A DNA stretch of 64,000 nucleotides, taken from contig NC_045452.1 of assembly GCF_002776525.5 (NCBI RefSeq), positions 29,286,405-29,350,404 of the forward strand, given 5' to 3'. The notes under the pieces were generated by a model. That model worked only from the letters and a program-made list of their open reading frames with translations. It did no database searches and was not told the origin of the DNA. A program made the position numbers and the translations under genes. Position 1 is the stretch's first letter, and each line of letters begins with the position of its first letter. Of the stretch, positions 34,091 through 45,746 are shown piece by piece. Origin of the DNA: Piliocolobus tephrosceles. Lineage: Eukaryota > Chordata > Mammalia > Primates > Cercopithecidae.

Positions 34091-34953
34091 TTTATTGCAT
34101 TTGCTTTTGAGGTCTTCGTCAAAAATCCTTTGCCTAGGCCAATGTCCAGAAGAGCTTTTTCTAGGTTTTCTTCCAGACTTTTTATGGGTTTTGGTCTTAG
34201 ATTTAAGTCTTTACTCCAATCTTGAGTTTGTATATATGGTGAGAGATAGCACTTCCGTTTCATTCTTCTACATGTGACTATCCAGTTTTCCCAGCACCAT
34301 TTATTGAACAGGGTGTCCTTTCTCCAATATTTGTTTTTGTCTGGTTTGTCAAAGATCAGTTGGTTGTAGATATTTGGATTTATTTCTGAGTTCTCTATTC
34401 TGTTCCCATTGGTCTATGGTATTTTTATATCAGTACCATACTGTTTTGGTTACCGCAGTCTTGTAATATAATTTGAAGTTGGGTAATATGATGCCTCCAG
34501 ATTTGTTCTTTTTCCTCAGGATGCTTTGGCTATTCACAACCTTTTTTGATTGTATAGGGATTTTAGGATTGTTTTTTCTAATTCTGTGAAAAATGACATT
34601 GGCATTTTGATAGGAACTGCATTGAATATGTTGATGGTTTTCAGCAGTATCGTCATTTTCATGATATTGGTTCTTCCGACCCATGAGCATAGGATGTTTT
34701 TCCATTTGTTTGTGTCATCTATAATTTCTTTCAGCCGTGTTTTGTGGTTCTCCTTGTAGAGTGCTTTCACCTCCTTGGTTAAGTATATTCCTAGGTGTTT
34801 TATTTATTTATTTTTTTTGTAGCTATTGTAAATGGGATTGAGTTCCTGATTTAATTCTCAGCTTGATTGTTGTTCATATATAGCAGTGCTACTGATTTGT
34901 GTACATTAATTTTGTAACCTGAGAGTTTACTGAATTCATTTATCATACCTAGG
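34091..34953 (-). pseudogene. Inverted L1 ORF2 fragment
   Basis: Decayed part of L1 ORF2 downstream of the reverse transcriptase active site, read on the minus strand. Frame pieces lie at 34081-34263, 34430-34705 and 34534-34770, in more than one frame, and include the characteristic KTLEENL-like segment (here KSLEENLEKALLDIGLGKGF) and a FFTELEKT block. It lacks the endonuclease, the catalytic reverse transcriptase core and a start. The piece is the 5' part of the element at 34071-36666 and was inverted during insertion. Confidence 0.9.
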
Positions 34954-35290
34954 AGAACTAAAATGCTTCTGCACGGCAAAAGAAATAATCAACAGAGCAA
35001 ACAGACAACATATAGAATGAGAGAAAATATTTACAAACTGTACCTCCAGTGAAGTACTAATGTCCAGAATCTACAGGGAACCCAAGGAAATTAACAAGAA
35101 ACAAATAATCCCAATAAAAAGTGGGCAAACGACATGAACAGACATTTCCCCAAAGAAGATATACAAATGGCCAACAAACACGAAAAAATACTCAACGTCA
35201 CTCATCATCAGGGAAATGCAAATTAAAACAGCAATGAGATACCACTTTACTCCAACCAGAATGGCCATTACTGAAAAGTCAAAAGACAAT

Positions 35291-35828
35291 TGTATGAGCC
35301 AGGGTTCTCTGGAGGGACAGAACTAATAGGATCTATTTATATATGAAAGAAAGTTTATTAGGGAGAATTGGCTCACACAATTACAAGGCGAAGCCCCACA
35401 ATAGGCCATCTGCAAGCTGAGGAAGAGAGAGGCCAGCAGTTGTTCAGTCTGAGTCCAAAAGCCTCAAAACCAGGGAGCTGACAGTGCTGTCTTCAGTCCC
35501 AGAGTCCAAAGGCCAAAGAATCTGGATCCTGATGTCCAGGGGCAGGAGGAGAAGGAGGAAGCATCCAGCATGGGAGAGAGAAGGAAGCCAGGAGACCCAG
35601 CAAGCAAGGTCATGCCACAATCCTCCACCTGCTTTTCCCTGGCTGTGCTAGCAGCCAAGTGGATGGTGCCCTCCCACATTGAGGATGGGTCTTCCTCTCC
35701 CAGTCCACCGACTCAAATGTCAATCTCCTCTACCAATACCCTCACAGACACACTCAGAAGCAATAGTTTACCAGCCATCTAGGCATCCCTCAATCCAATC
35801 AAACTGACAACTAATATTAACCATCACA
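35291..35828 (-). mobile_element. Solitary MLT2 (ERVL) LTR with perfect 5-bp target-site duplication
   Basis: The 538-bp element starts TGTATGAGCCAGGGTTCTCT and ends TTAACCATCACA, so TG...CA ends are intact. Internal blocks match reverse MLT2: CCCACAATAGGCCATCTGC, CAAGCTGAGGAAGAGAGAGG and CAGTCCACCGACTCAAATG. ACAAT flanks it exactly on both sides (35286-35290 and 35829-35833), and the L1 sequence reads straight through when the LTR and one ACAAT are removed. ERVL elements make 5-bp duplications, so this is a solitary LTR left after recombination. Confidence 0.95.
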
Positions 35829-36590
35829 ACAATAGATGTTGGTATGGATATGAGTGAAAAAGGAACACTTATACACTGCTGGTGGGAATGTAAATTAATA
35901 CAACCACTATGGAAAACAGTATGACGATTTCTCAAAAAAACTGAAAGTAGATCTACCATTCAATTCAGCAATCCCATTACTGGGTATCCGCTCAAAGGAA
36001 AAGAAATCAGTATATAAAAAAGACATCTACACAAGCATGTTTATCACAGCACAATTCACAATTGCAGATGCAGAATCAACCTAAGTGCCCTTCAACCAAT
36101 GAGTGGATAAAGAAAATGTGAGATATATAGATAGATATGGTATATTTAATGTATATATAAATATGATATATATTTATTTATATGGTCCTTATGCAATGCT
36201 TTATATATATACTACTCAGCCAAAAAAAAAAAAAAAAAAAAGAACAAAATAATGTCTTTTGCAGCAACTTGGACGGAATTGGAGGCCATTGTCCTAAGTG
36301 AAGTAACTCAGCTACAGAAAATCAAATAACACATGTTCTCACTTATAAGTGGGAGCTAAGCTTTTGCTATTCCATGGCATACACAGTGGTATTATGGACA
36401 TTGGAGACTCAGAAGAGGGGAAGGTGGAAAAGGGGTAAAGGATGAAATATTACCTTTTGGATACAATGTACACTATTAGGATGACAGTTACACAAAAACC
36501 CCGGATTTCACCACTATACAATTCATCCGGGTAACCAACAATCATTTGTACCCCTAAGCTATTGAAATAAAACAAATATTTAAAAAAGTT

Positions 36591-36645
36591 GTAGTAGGAG
36601 CCCATAGAACACTTATTTAATAATTCTAATAAATAATTAGTAAAA
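36591..36645 (+). other. Possible L1 3' transduction
   Basis: About 55 bp of non-L1 sequence lies between the L1 3' end (AATAAAACAAATATTTAAAAAA, ending near 36590) and the right target-site duplication at 36646. It contains AATAAA at 36628-36633, 12 bp before the end, and a short final A-run. That is what read-through transcription of the source L1 to a downstream polyadenylation signal leaves. Alternative: the real duplication is elsewhere and this is local DNA. Confidence 0.5.
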
Positions 36646-36666
36646 ATTTTAAAACATTAACATGCA

Positions 36667-39600
36667 GTAAAATGACTTTATTTTTGGTTTACAGTTCCAT
36701 GAGATTTAACACACATAGATTCATGTAACTGCCACTATCATCAAGGTAGAGAACAATCTTATCACCTCTAAATTATTCCCTGAAGTTTCCCCCAACCCCT
36801 ATCACCTGGAAACCACTGAGCTATTCTTTGTCTTCCTCATTTAGCCTTTCTAGGGATGATGTAAGCGGAATCACACAGTGAACCTGTCTTCTTTCCCATA
36901 GCCTAACGCCCTTGAAATGTATCCATGTTGTTGCATCTATAAATATTCATTTTTTTTTTTATTGCCACATAGACTGCATCACATGGAGGCAGTACAGTCT
37001 GTTCATTTACCTGCTAGAGGACCGTTGGGTTCTCTCCATTTTTTCATGATTATGAATAAAGCCGTAAACATACATGTGCAGAGCTTTCATTTCTCCATAG
37101 TAAATATCTAAGAATGGGATTGGATTGCTGGGTCACGTGGTAAGTACATGTTTAATTTTATAAGAAATTGCCAAACTGTTTTCCAGAATAGCTCTGTGTA
37201 CTCTTTTTCATTCAACAATATGTGACACATCAGCAATATATGTGTGTTCCAGTAGTTCCACATCCTCACCAGCTCTTGATATTGTCAGATTTTTTATTTT
37301 ACCTTGTACAATAAGTGTGTCAAGACATCTCATGGTGATTTTAATTTGTATTTCCCCAATGGCTAATAAAGTTGAGTATCTTTTCATGTTCCTTTTTGCC
37401 ATCTGTATGTCTTAACTTGATGAAGCATCTGTTCAAATCTTATGCTTATTTTATCTCCATTGAGTTGTTTGTTTCTGTTGAATTTGAGAGGTTTTTAAAA
37501 AATATATTCAGAATAGAGGTCTTTTTATCAAATATGTGATTTGCAAATACTCTCTCCTAGTCTGGAATTTGTCTTTTTATCCTTTTAACAAGGTCTTTTA
37601 CAGAGCAAAATTTTTTGTTTTGATAAGGTCTTATTTATCTTTTCCTTTTATAAGCCATATTTTTGGTGGTCCTTGCCTAACAGGTTGTAAATATTTACTC
37701 CTATAATTTTTCTTCTAAAAAGTTTATAATTGCACTTTTACATTTAGATCTATAACTCTCTTTGAACTAATTTTTGTCTGAATTGTAAAGTTTAAATCCA
37801 GGTTCTTTTTTACATGCAAATGCCCAATTGTTGCAGCACCATTTGTTGAAAAGATAATGCTTTCTCTAGTGAACCTTTGTTGGGAGTCAATTACACATAT
37901 TGATGTGGGCCTGTTTCTGTCTTTTCCATTCTGTTCCTTTGATTCATAGATCTATCCCTTTGCCATATCACATTGTCTTGATTACTGTTGTTTAAAATAA
38001 GTCTTAAAATTAGGTAGTATAGTTTTTCCAATTGATTTCGCTCTTTAAAAGTTGTTTTGGCTATTGTAGTTCCTTTGGTTTTCCTTACACATTTTAGAAT
38101 TGGTTTATGTCTCCAAAAAACAAAAACCCAGCCTGGATTTTTGTTGAAACTGCATTAAATCTATAGGTCCATATGGGAAGAATTTTTATCTCAGCTATAT
38201 TGAGGCTTCCTATCCAAGAATATAGTATCTCTCCATTTATGTAGGTCTTTGATTTCTTAATCCATGTTTTGTTGTTTCTAGCATACTAATTCTGTATGTT
38301 TTTATTAGGTTTACAGCCCAGTATTCCACTTTGTATGAAACTATTTTTAGTAGTGTTATTTCTATTAATTTGGGTTTCCAAATGCTAATTGCTAATATGT
38401 AAAAATATAATTTTTTTGTATATTGACCTTTTATCTTGCATCTATGCTAAATTCATTTATTGAAGCAACTTTTAAAAAGATTCCTTAAGATTTTCTATAT
38501 ACATAATAGCATCATATGTGAATAGTGACAATTTTATTTCTTCCTTTTCAATGTGTATGCTTTCTTTCTTCTCTTTCTTTTCCTTTAATGCACTGCCTAG
38601 AACCTCTAGTAGTTGATGTTAAATAGAAGTGATGAAAATGTACATCCTTTGTCTTAATCCTAATCTTAGGAAGAATGTGTTGAGATTTTCATTAATTATG
38701 ATGTTAACTGTAGGTTTTTGGAAGATATCCTTTATCAGGTGAAGAAAATTTCTGACATTTCCTATTCCTAGTTTGTTGACAGTTTTTGTCATGAAAGGAG
38801 TTGAATTTTGTCAAATATTTTTTGCAAAAATTTAATCATATGGTTTTTCTTTTTATTCTTTTAATATGGTGAATTATATTGATTGATTTAGTGGATGGGA
38901 CTAAAGGTGTAGTTCAGTCTTCTACATTTTTCCAGGATTTCTGCCTATTTGTTCTATTGACTACTAACAAGGATATGTTGAAATCTCCAAATAAAATTAC
39001 GAATTTGTTCATTTCTCCTTTTAGTTCTATCAGTTTTTGCTTCATATATTTTGAAGCTCTATTTTTAGGTGCAAACCAATTTAGGGTTATTATATCTTCT
39101 TGATTGGTAATTTAGCCCTTTTATTATTCCAAAATGCCCCTCTTTGTCTCTGATCATTTTTTTTTTTTATTCTGCAGTCAACACATGGTTTGTTTAACCA
39201 TTTCAGGTTTCCTTTGATTAGTGTGTACATTATATATCTCTATCCATCGTTTTACTTTTAACTTACCCATATTATTATACTCAAAGTAGAATTTTTAAAC
39301 ACCACATCATTGTGTCTTTTATCTATTTTATCTTTTAAAATATAATTTATTAATTATACTATTTTCTAATGTGTCAATTTTTACAGTATTATGAGCTATA
39401 TTTCAAATGCCATAAAATTAACTTATTTAAGGTATACAGTTGCTTGCCTTTCAGTATATTCACAGAATTGTGTAATCATCACCACAATCTAATTTTAGAA
39501 CATTTTAAACACCTCAAAAAGTGGCTCCATACTCATTACCAGCCATTCAACTTTTCCCCTGAATCAGCCCCAGGCACCCACTAATTTACTTTCTGTCTCT

Positions 39601-41250
39601 ATGAATTTGCCTATTCTGGACATTTCACATAAATGAAATCACACCATATGTGGTTTTTATGACTTACTTCCAATTTCTGTCTTTTAATTGGTATGTGTAT
39701 TTAGACTATTTACCTTTTTTTGTTGTTTGACTGCATTATTTTAATATTTTAGTATATTATCTGTTTAGTCATATACTATACCTTTTGTGTAGATTTGTTT
39801 TAGTGATTGTGATAGGAATTATAATGTACATACTTAACTTTTCATAGTTAAGTATGAATTAACATTTTACCACTTCAAGTGGAATATAGAAACCTGACCA
39901 TCATATAGTTTCTTTACCACTTCTTTTATGTGGTAGCATTTATGTGTATCATGTTTACAATCATTGAAAATCTCAATCTTACAATTTTTCCTTTCAGTTG
40001 TCATACTTATTTTAAAGAACTTAAGAGGAAAATAGTGTATCATTATATTTACCTAGACAGTCACCATTTCCTTTGCTCTTCCTTCATTCCCAATGTTCCA
40101 AGTATCTGTCTGGTATAATTTTTTTTTACTTCTGAAAAGCTTCCTTCAGCATTTATATTAAAGCAGGTCTACTGGCCACAAATTCTCTTAAACTTTCTTC
40201 ATCTGTCTCTTTCACTCCTGAAAGATATTGTTGCGGAATCTAGAATTCTGGGTCAATAGTTATTTTTCTCAGTACTTAAAAATGTTATGTCACTTAGTTC
40301 CTTCTAGTCTTCCTGATTTCTCATGAGAGATCTGCAGTCATTTGAATGATTACTTCCTTACATTCTATTCAGTGTCTTTCTCTGGATACTTTTTTTTGTT
40401 TTTGCTTTTGCTTTTGCTTTTAGTTTTCAGCAGTTTGATTATTATTTTTCTGGTGGAGAATTTCTTTGAGCTTAACTTGTTCTTGAATCTATAAGTTTAT
40501 GCCTTTCCCCAGATTTGGGAAGTTTTAAATCAGTATTTTTTTTCAAGTATTTTTTATTTTCCTGTATCTTGCTGTTACTTCTCTGGGACTCTAATACATA
40601 AATGTTAGAACTTTGTTTTTCTTTCATGGGGCCCTGGGATTCCACACATTTTCTTAATGTTTTCTTTCTGATTCAGAATCGATACTTTATATTAACTTAT
40701 CTTCCAGTTTCCTACCTCTTTTTTTATCTCCAATCTGCTATGGAGTTCATTTGAATATTTAAAATTTCAGTTATTATATTCTTTGGTCCTAAGATTTTTA
40801 TTCTTCATTATAACATTTTTCCTTGTGAAGATTTTTTCCCTTTCCATTTGTTTCCAAGTGTTTGCTCTTACTTCATAGAGCATGGTTTTGATAGCTACTT
40901 TAAAGTGTTTTTCTAGTAATTTCAACGTAAGTGTCATCTTGATGCTGGTGTCTGTGATAAACTTTTACCTTACAAGCTATCTTTGTCCTGGTTCTTTGTA
41001 TACCAATTAATTTTGGATTATATCTTGAAAATTTTAAATACTATATTATAGTTGGTGATTTTGCTTAGTAGATAATCAATCTGGTTATGTTCAGAGCATA
41101 GGTCTGACTATTTTTTCTGTGTTTGAAAAGTTTTTAAAGCCTTTGCAGTGCTATTAAGATTTTCCAGTGTGTAAGCCATCAGGTGACTAATCTCAGACTT
41201 GGGCAATGGTCTAATCCACAGTTCAGCTCTCAAAGTCCCTGGGTTGTTAT
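36667..41250 (-). mobile_element. Old L1M element(s), minus strand
   Basis: About 4.6 kb of continuous old L1 in reverse: 3' UTR and ORF2 end (36670-37600), ORF2 body (37600-39150), a second 3' UTR-type block (about 39385-39660), then 5' sequences (39700-41250) with the 'cctgatttctcatgagagatctgcagtcatttgaatg' type of L1M 5' UTR/ORF1 block. The order break near 39385 means at least two elements. No intact frames. Confidence 0.75.
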
Positions 41251-41950
41251 TTAAGGTCAGATCCATTCATGCACAACTTGAAGGTGAACTCAAGAGTTTA
41301 TACATAGTTTTATAGGCCAGCTCCTTGGTCTCCTTCCTCTTCATGTTGTCTCCAACACTTTCTGGTTCCCTGGAGCTCCCTTTTGCAGTCCTTGAGCCAA
41401 AAACTGGAGGCTAACATTTTTCTGTTCTGCTGTTATTTTCCAAAACCACATTGTGTCTAGGTCAAACAGCAGAATGAGAGAGGAAAAAGAGGAACAGGAA
41501 CTCGTTCTATTGCTCCTAGTACCACCTCTAGTCATAGGAAAGTATTGCCTTTCTTAAGTGTTTGGGGTTTCTTTCCAGCCTCCACTTCTTTTGCACTCTA
41601 GAAAGATTGCCTGGGTAGCTGGGGCAAGAGAAAATGAATAAAAGAGGGGGAAAAAAACAATGAATTTTTGCCTCTGTCTCTGAACCTTTGGCGTATACTT
41701 TCCCATTCTTCTGGCCAGAAATCAAAGGTTCTTCTTTAAGCTCTTTTTCTCTGTAACTGGTGCATTCTTTGATATTTTATGCTGACTTCAAGTCCGGTAT
41801 GGGCAGTAGCAGAGGCAAATAAAATGGGGGCCTCACCACCAGTTTGGTACTCCTTCAAATTCTTCTCTACTTCGCCAGTCTGCCTGCTGTTATTTCCTTT
41901 CCAGGGCCCTCGTGGAGCTGCTCCATGCATCCCATCCAGGATTTGCTTTC
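41251..41950 (-). mobile_element. Possible L1M 5' region continuation
   Basis: Follows the L1M block in composition and may be the 5' UTR in reverse, but I cannot align it confidently. No host gene signal is visible. Confidence 0.3.
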
Positions 41951-42130
41951 TGCTATGGTTTGAATGATGGTGGCCTCTCTAAAATTCATGTTGAAACTTA
42001 ATCCCCCATGCAACAGAATTAAGAAGGGGGACATTTAGGAGGTGATTAGCTCGTGAGGATGGTGCTCTCATGAATGGGAGCTATGCTTCTAAAAAGCAAC
42101 CAATTATATTTGGGGACCTCAACACTGTGC
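41951..42130 (+). mobile_element. MLT1/MST-like LTR 5' fragment, plus strand
   Basis: TGCTATGGTTTGAATGATGG opens the element, followed by AAAATTCATGTTGAAACTTA, AATCCCCCATGCAACAG and GGAGGTGATTAGCTCGTGAGG, the standard opening of these LTRs. The match stops around CATGAATGGGAGC (about 42081), with a diverged tail. Confidence 0.8.
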
Positions 42131-43220
42131 CTTTGCAGATTTGCCCCTTCTGTCTAAACTTCTTTTTCCCATTTAGAAAATTGCTGAAATCACTGTCTTG
42201 TTTCAAGTCTTAGACCAGTAGCCACCTCCTCTCTCTCTCTCTCTCTCTCTTACTCCAGTTTCCTGGGTTCAGCCGTGCACTTGCCACATTATTTTGGGAA
42301 CATTTCTCATTCTGGTCTGTGCCCTTCACTGGACCAGGAAGCTCCCAGGAAAAGGTCTAGGTTGGTCATCAGTATGGATTCAGCTCCCAGCATAGGTCTG
42401 CCCTGCTGGGATTCTCAGTGCCCAGCAAAGGGGCCCAGGTGCTTTGTAACTAAAAGGCAGGAGCCCGGATTTCCATACTTCTAGGGAAACAGAGAAATGC
42501 TTTTGTTTTCCTGACAGGGAGTTCTGTCCACCTCTACACAGCACTGGTTTGCTGCTCATGAAGACTGTGTGCCTTCAGGGCCTGGGGAGCCCCCACTCCT
42601 GGGTACAGGATTTGCACCAGATTTCCAGACAATCTCTAACAGGTGGAGGTGGAGGCTCAACCTGCCTCTGAGAACTCTTTGATATTTCTGATCCCTGGTC
42701 CTTCCTCTGGAGCCCTCTGCTCCTATGTCCCACCAGGCTGTCCCCAAAAGGGCTTAGCTCCAAGGCATGTCTCCTAATGGGGGCTGCCTCCTCTGCCCAG
42801 GCCATTGTTTTTGTAAGACTCTATCTTTTACCCATTCAAAGCAAGAAAACAAATCCTGCCCGGTGCCAGATCCTGAGCACTACGGATCCCAGGTGCAGAG
42901 AGATGGGCCCCACGTGCTCCTGCACCTTAAGCCCATTTGGTCTGGTTCCTACTGGCAGGGCCTCCTTCTCCACCCGAAGCATGGGCTATCCAAAGGGAGC
43001 GATTATGTGCTTGCTCGTGAATTCCAAGCAGGCAGCAAGCTTTGTGCTCCACAAATGGGGTTTTTCTGGGTCACAGCTCAGAAAGAATAAAGGAATCTGA
43101 TGCAGTTACAGAGAGAAGTGGCTGGGTTCCGAGGGTCAGATGCTGGCCTGATGTGAGAGCAAAGCCTGGGGCTCCATACACATCTGTTGTGCCGCTGATA
43201 AGGAGGCTGTGCCTGGGGGC
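42131..43220. other. Mixed single-copy stretch with short (CT)n
   Basis: Includes a ~22-bp CT run at 42231-42252. Otherwise GC-moderate non-repeat sequence with overlapping chance frames on both strands. No gene is recognised. Confidence 0.45.
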
Positions 43221-43223
43221 ATG

Positions 43224-43330
43224 AAGGCTGCATCCCAGCTTGGCCGACTGCCACTAAGTGGTTGTGTGACCTTGAGCTCTCCACCTCTCTGAGCCCCAGC
43301 CCTCATCCATAAATGATGACAGACCCTGCC
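43224..43330 (+). mobile_element. MIR SINE, plus strand
   Basis: GACTGCCACTAAGTGGTTGT, GTGACCTTGAGCTCTCCACC, TCTCTGAGCCCCAG and CATCCATAAATGATGACAG follow the MIR core in order. Confidence 0.85.
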
Positions 43331-43494
43331 CCACTGTTGCTGTGTTGGGAGAGGACTCACCAAAAGGAGCGCCTGGGGTCAGCATCCATCTCACCAGTAC
43401 TTCACAGTCCAGTAGCCAGTTATAATTCCATGGCCCCTGGGTGCTGTAGGAAGCTTGGGCAGCAACATGCAGGAAACACTGGCTGCCTTCCTCA

Positions 43495-43590
43495 TTGGTC
43501 CACTTCACCCATAGGAAAACTGAGGTCCAGCCAGGGCACAGATCAGGGGGGTTTGGAAGGAGACTTGAACTCAGCTCAGGGCTCACCCCA
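43495..43590 (-). mobile_element. Probable MIR fragment, minus strand
   Basis: CCATAGGAAAACTGAGGTCC, followed by 'cagatcaggggggtttggaaggagacttgaactcagctc', resembles the reverse MIR core ending in the 'gattcgaacccagg' block. Weak. Confidence 0.5.
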
Positions 43591-44426
43591 AACCACGTAG
43601 GTGGTTCCTTTGGTCCTCAGATGAAGGGCCTGGACTTTTCTCTTTCTGGAAGCTTTTGAGCATTTAACTCAGGGCAAGGCACACTGTGATCTTTACAGAA
43701 AGTCCAAACCCCTCTGCTTTACAAAGACTTTATCCTGCCCCTCCTCGTTCCTCTCCATTGTTCCCCATCATCTTCCCACTGTAATAGAAAAATTATTCAT
43801 CAGACACTTGTTTAAAATGGCAAGACAAGTTTTATTTGAGGCTACTGCCACAGAGAGGAGAGATTGGGCTCAACTCTGAATTCAGCAAGGACAGGACGGA
43901 AAATGACCCAGAGGGACTTGAGTGGGTATCAAGGGTAGAAAATTCTTGCTACACTGGCCCAGTAGAGGTGATCAGATATCAAGGAGAAGGAAAGAGGAGC
44001 TGGGGTAGATACCAAGCGTGTAAGGATGCTCAGCAAACTGGCTTCGCAGGACTCTGCTGAAATGGGGCTCAGCAGGCCAAGGCCAAGTGCAGAAGAGGCT
44101 CAGAGGAGCCAGAAAACGTTTGATCAAAGAGTCTTTGTTGACAGCCACCTCTCTCACCATCTCTGTCACCCACAGGATCCAGTGACCTTGAACCAGAGCC
44201 AAAGATATTTAATTCCTTGTTTGCAGCAGTTATCATGCTTGCTTGTGTCTTCCCGAAACTCTCTGGCATCTTGACTTCTGATACCTCTTTCTCTCCTGGG
44301 TCCCAGTTTGCTCCTCTTTAAAATGCAGAATGAGATTGGATTCCATGATTCTGGGGGCTTCTGTGCTTTGAGCAAAATGTGCCTGGCTGAGGATGCGTGG
44401 GTTGGGGGTTACATCATGTCACTGGA
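43591..44426. other. Unannotated interval
   Basis: Mixed sequence with no recognised gene or clear repeat. Overlapping chance open frames on both strands around 43972-44375. Confidence 0.4.
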
Positions 44427-44870
44427 GGTATTGGTCAGGGTTCTCCAAATAAGCATAACCAATAGGATACCCAGAAAGAGGTTTATTATAAGGAGCTGGG
44501 CTCGTGTGATTATGGAGGCTGAGAAGTCCCACTGTCTGCTGTCTGCAAGCTGAAGACCCAGGAAAGCCAGTGGTGTAAGTTCAAGTCTGAGTCCAAAGGA
44601 AGAGAACCCGGAGAGCTGATGGCATAAGTTCCAGTCCAAGGGCAAAAGACTGATGCCCCAGCCTGAGCAGTCGGCCAGAGGAACAAATCTCTGCTAACCT
44701 TTCTGTTTTACTTTGGCTTCCAGAGTTGGATGACGTACGGGTCCATCTGCTTTACCTAGCCCGCCAGTCTCCAAAGTGAGTCTCCTCCAGAAACACCCTC
44801 ATAGACATACCCAGCAGACATGTTTAACCAATTATCTGGGCACCCTGGGGCCCAGTCAAATTGCCACACA
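44427..44870 (-). mobile_element. MLT2-like ERVL LTR, minus strand
   Basis: GTATTGGTCAGGGTTCTCCA, CAATAGGATACCCAGAAAGA and GGTTTATTATAAGGAGCTGG open the element; ACACCCTCATAGACATACCC and CCAGTCAAATTGCCACACA close it. That is the reverse order of an MLT2-group LTR. It is more diverged than the copy at 35291, and I could not confirm a target-site duplication. Confidence 0.8.
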
Positions 44871-45415
44871 AAAGTACCATCCCAACGGCTGAGCTGGGAC
44901 ATTCTGAGTCAGGCCTTAAAAGGCAACTGGCAATGTGACAGCAAGTCCTCAGGAAGGGTGCTCAGCAGCAGAGGCAAGACCAAGTCACAGGGAGCTGGTG
45001 GAAAACACCCCGACAACTGAGCGGCAAGAGGAAGGGCAGGAACAGACAAACCAGCTGCCAGGACAAGGGGAGGGCCGGACTTCCCTTAGCGACCTCTTTG
45101 CTGGCAGAGAGTTCTCAGCAAGAGCTGGGTCACCCTTGGAGCTGACTTGGCCCTCCCCACTCAGGCCCTGCCCCACCCTCCTGGCTCCTGGCTGCCTCCC
45201 CTAGCAGATAAACAAGAGTTGACCATGGGCCAGGACTGGACTGACCATGGCTGGGTCTCCATGCCCAGCCCCAGCCCTGCCCCAAGTAGGCCCTGAGGGA
45301 AGCCTGCTGAATGAAAGAGCAGCTGCAATTGTGAAAATAGTTATCCTTGGAGAACAATATGGGAACTCAATCGATCAATTAGTCATTGAGAAAGAAATAT
45401 TCATGAGAATTAATT
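44871..45415. other. Unannotated interval
   Basis: GC-rich to about 45290, then AT-rich up to the Alu. No gene, RNA or repeat recognised. Confidence 0.45.
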
Positions 45416-45427
45416 GAAAAGCATCTT

Positions 45428-45734
45428 GGCCGGGCGCGGTGGCTCAAGCCTGTAATCCCAGCACTTTGGGAGGCCGAGACGGGCGGATCACGAGGTCAGG
45501 AGATCGAGACCATCCTGGCTAACACGGTGAAACCCCGTCTCTAGTAAAAAATACAAAAAACTAGCTGGGCGAGGTGGCGGCGCCTGTAGTCCCAGCTACT
45601 CGGGAGGCTGAGGCAGGAGAATGGCGTAAACCCGGGAGGCGGAGCTTGCAGTGAGCTGAGATCCGGCCACTGCACTCCAGCCTGGGCGACAGAGCGAGAC
45701 TCCGTCTCAAAAAAAAAAAAAAAAAAAAAGAAAA
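45428..45734 (+). mobile_element. AluY, Old World monkey-type, plus strand
   Basis: Full-length, close to consensus: GGCCGGGCGCGGTGGCTCAA at the start, CTAGCTGGGCGAGGTGGCGG in the middle, CTGAGATCCGGCCACTGCAC in the right arm, and an A-rich tail. The CTCAAGCC, GAGACGGGCGG and GATCCGGCC variants are the ones I associate with cercopithecid AluY. A perfect 12-bp target-site duplication GAAAAGCATCTT lies at 45416-45427 and 45735-45746. The youngest-looking insertion in the window. Confidence 0.97.
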
Positions 45735-45746
45735 GAAAAGCATCTT

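Larger units (their letters stand above)
34071..36666. mobile_element. L1 (L1PB/L1MA grade) with 5' inversion and target-site duplication
   Basis: A single L1 insertion in two opposite parts. 34091 to about 34953 is ORF2 sequence on the minus strand. From about 34954 (AACTAAAATGCTTCTGCACGG) to 36590 the element runs on the plus strand from late ORF2 through the 3' UTR. The two parts are adjacent in the L1 map, with about 30 bp of ORF2 missing between them, as the twin-priming model predicts. The flanks match over 20 of 21 positions: 34071-34090 and 36646-36666 differ by one inserted base and share ATTAACATGCA. A solitary MLT2 LTR (35291-35828) was inserted later. Confidence 0.92.
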
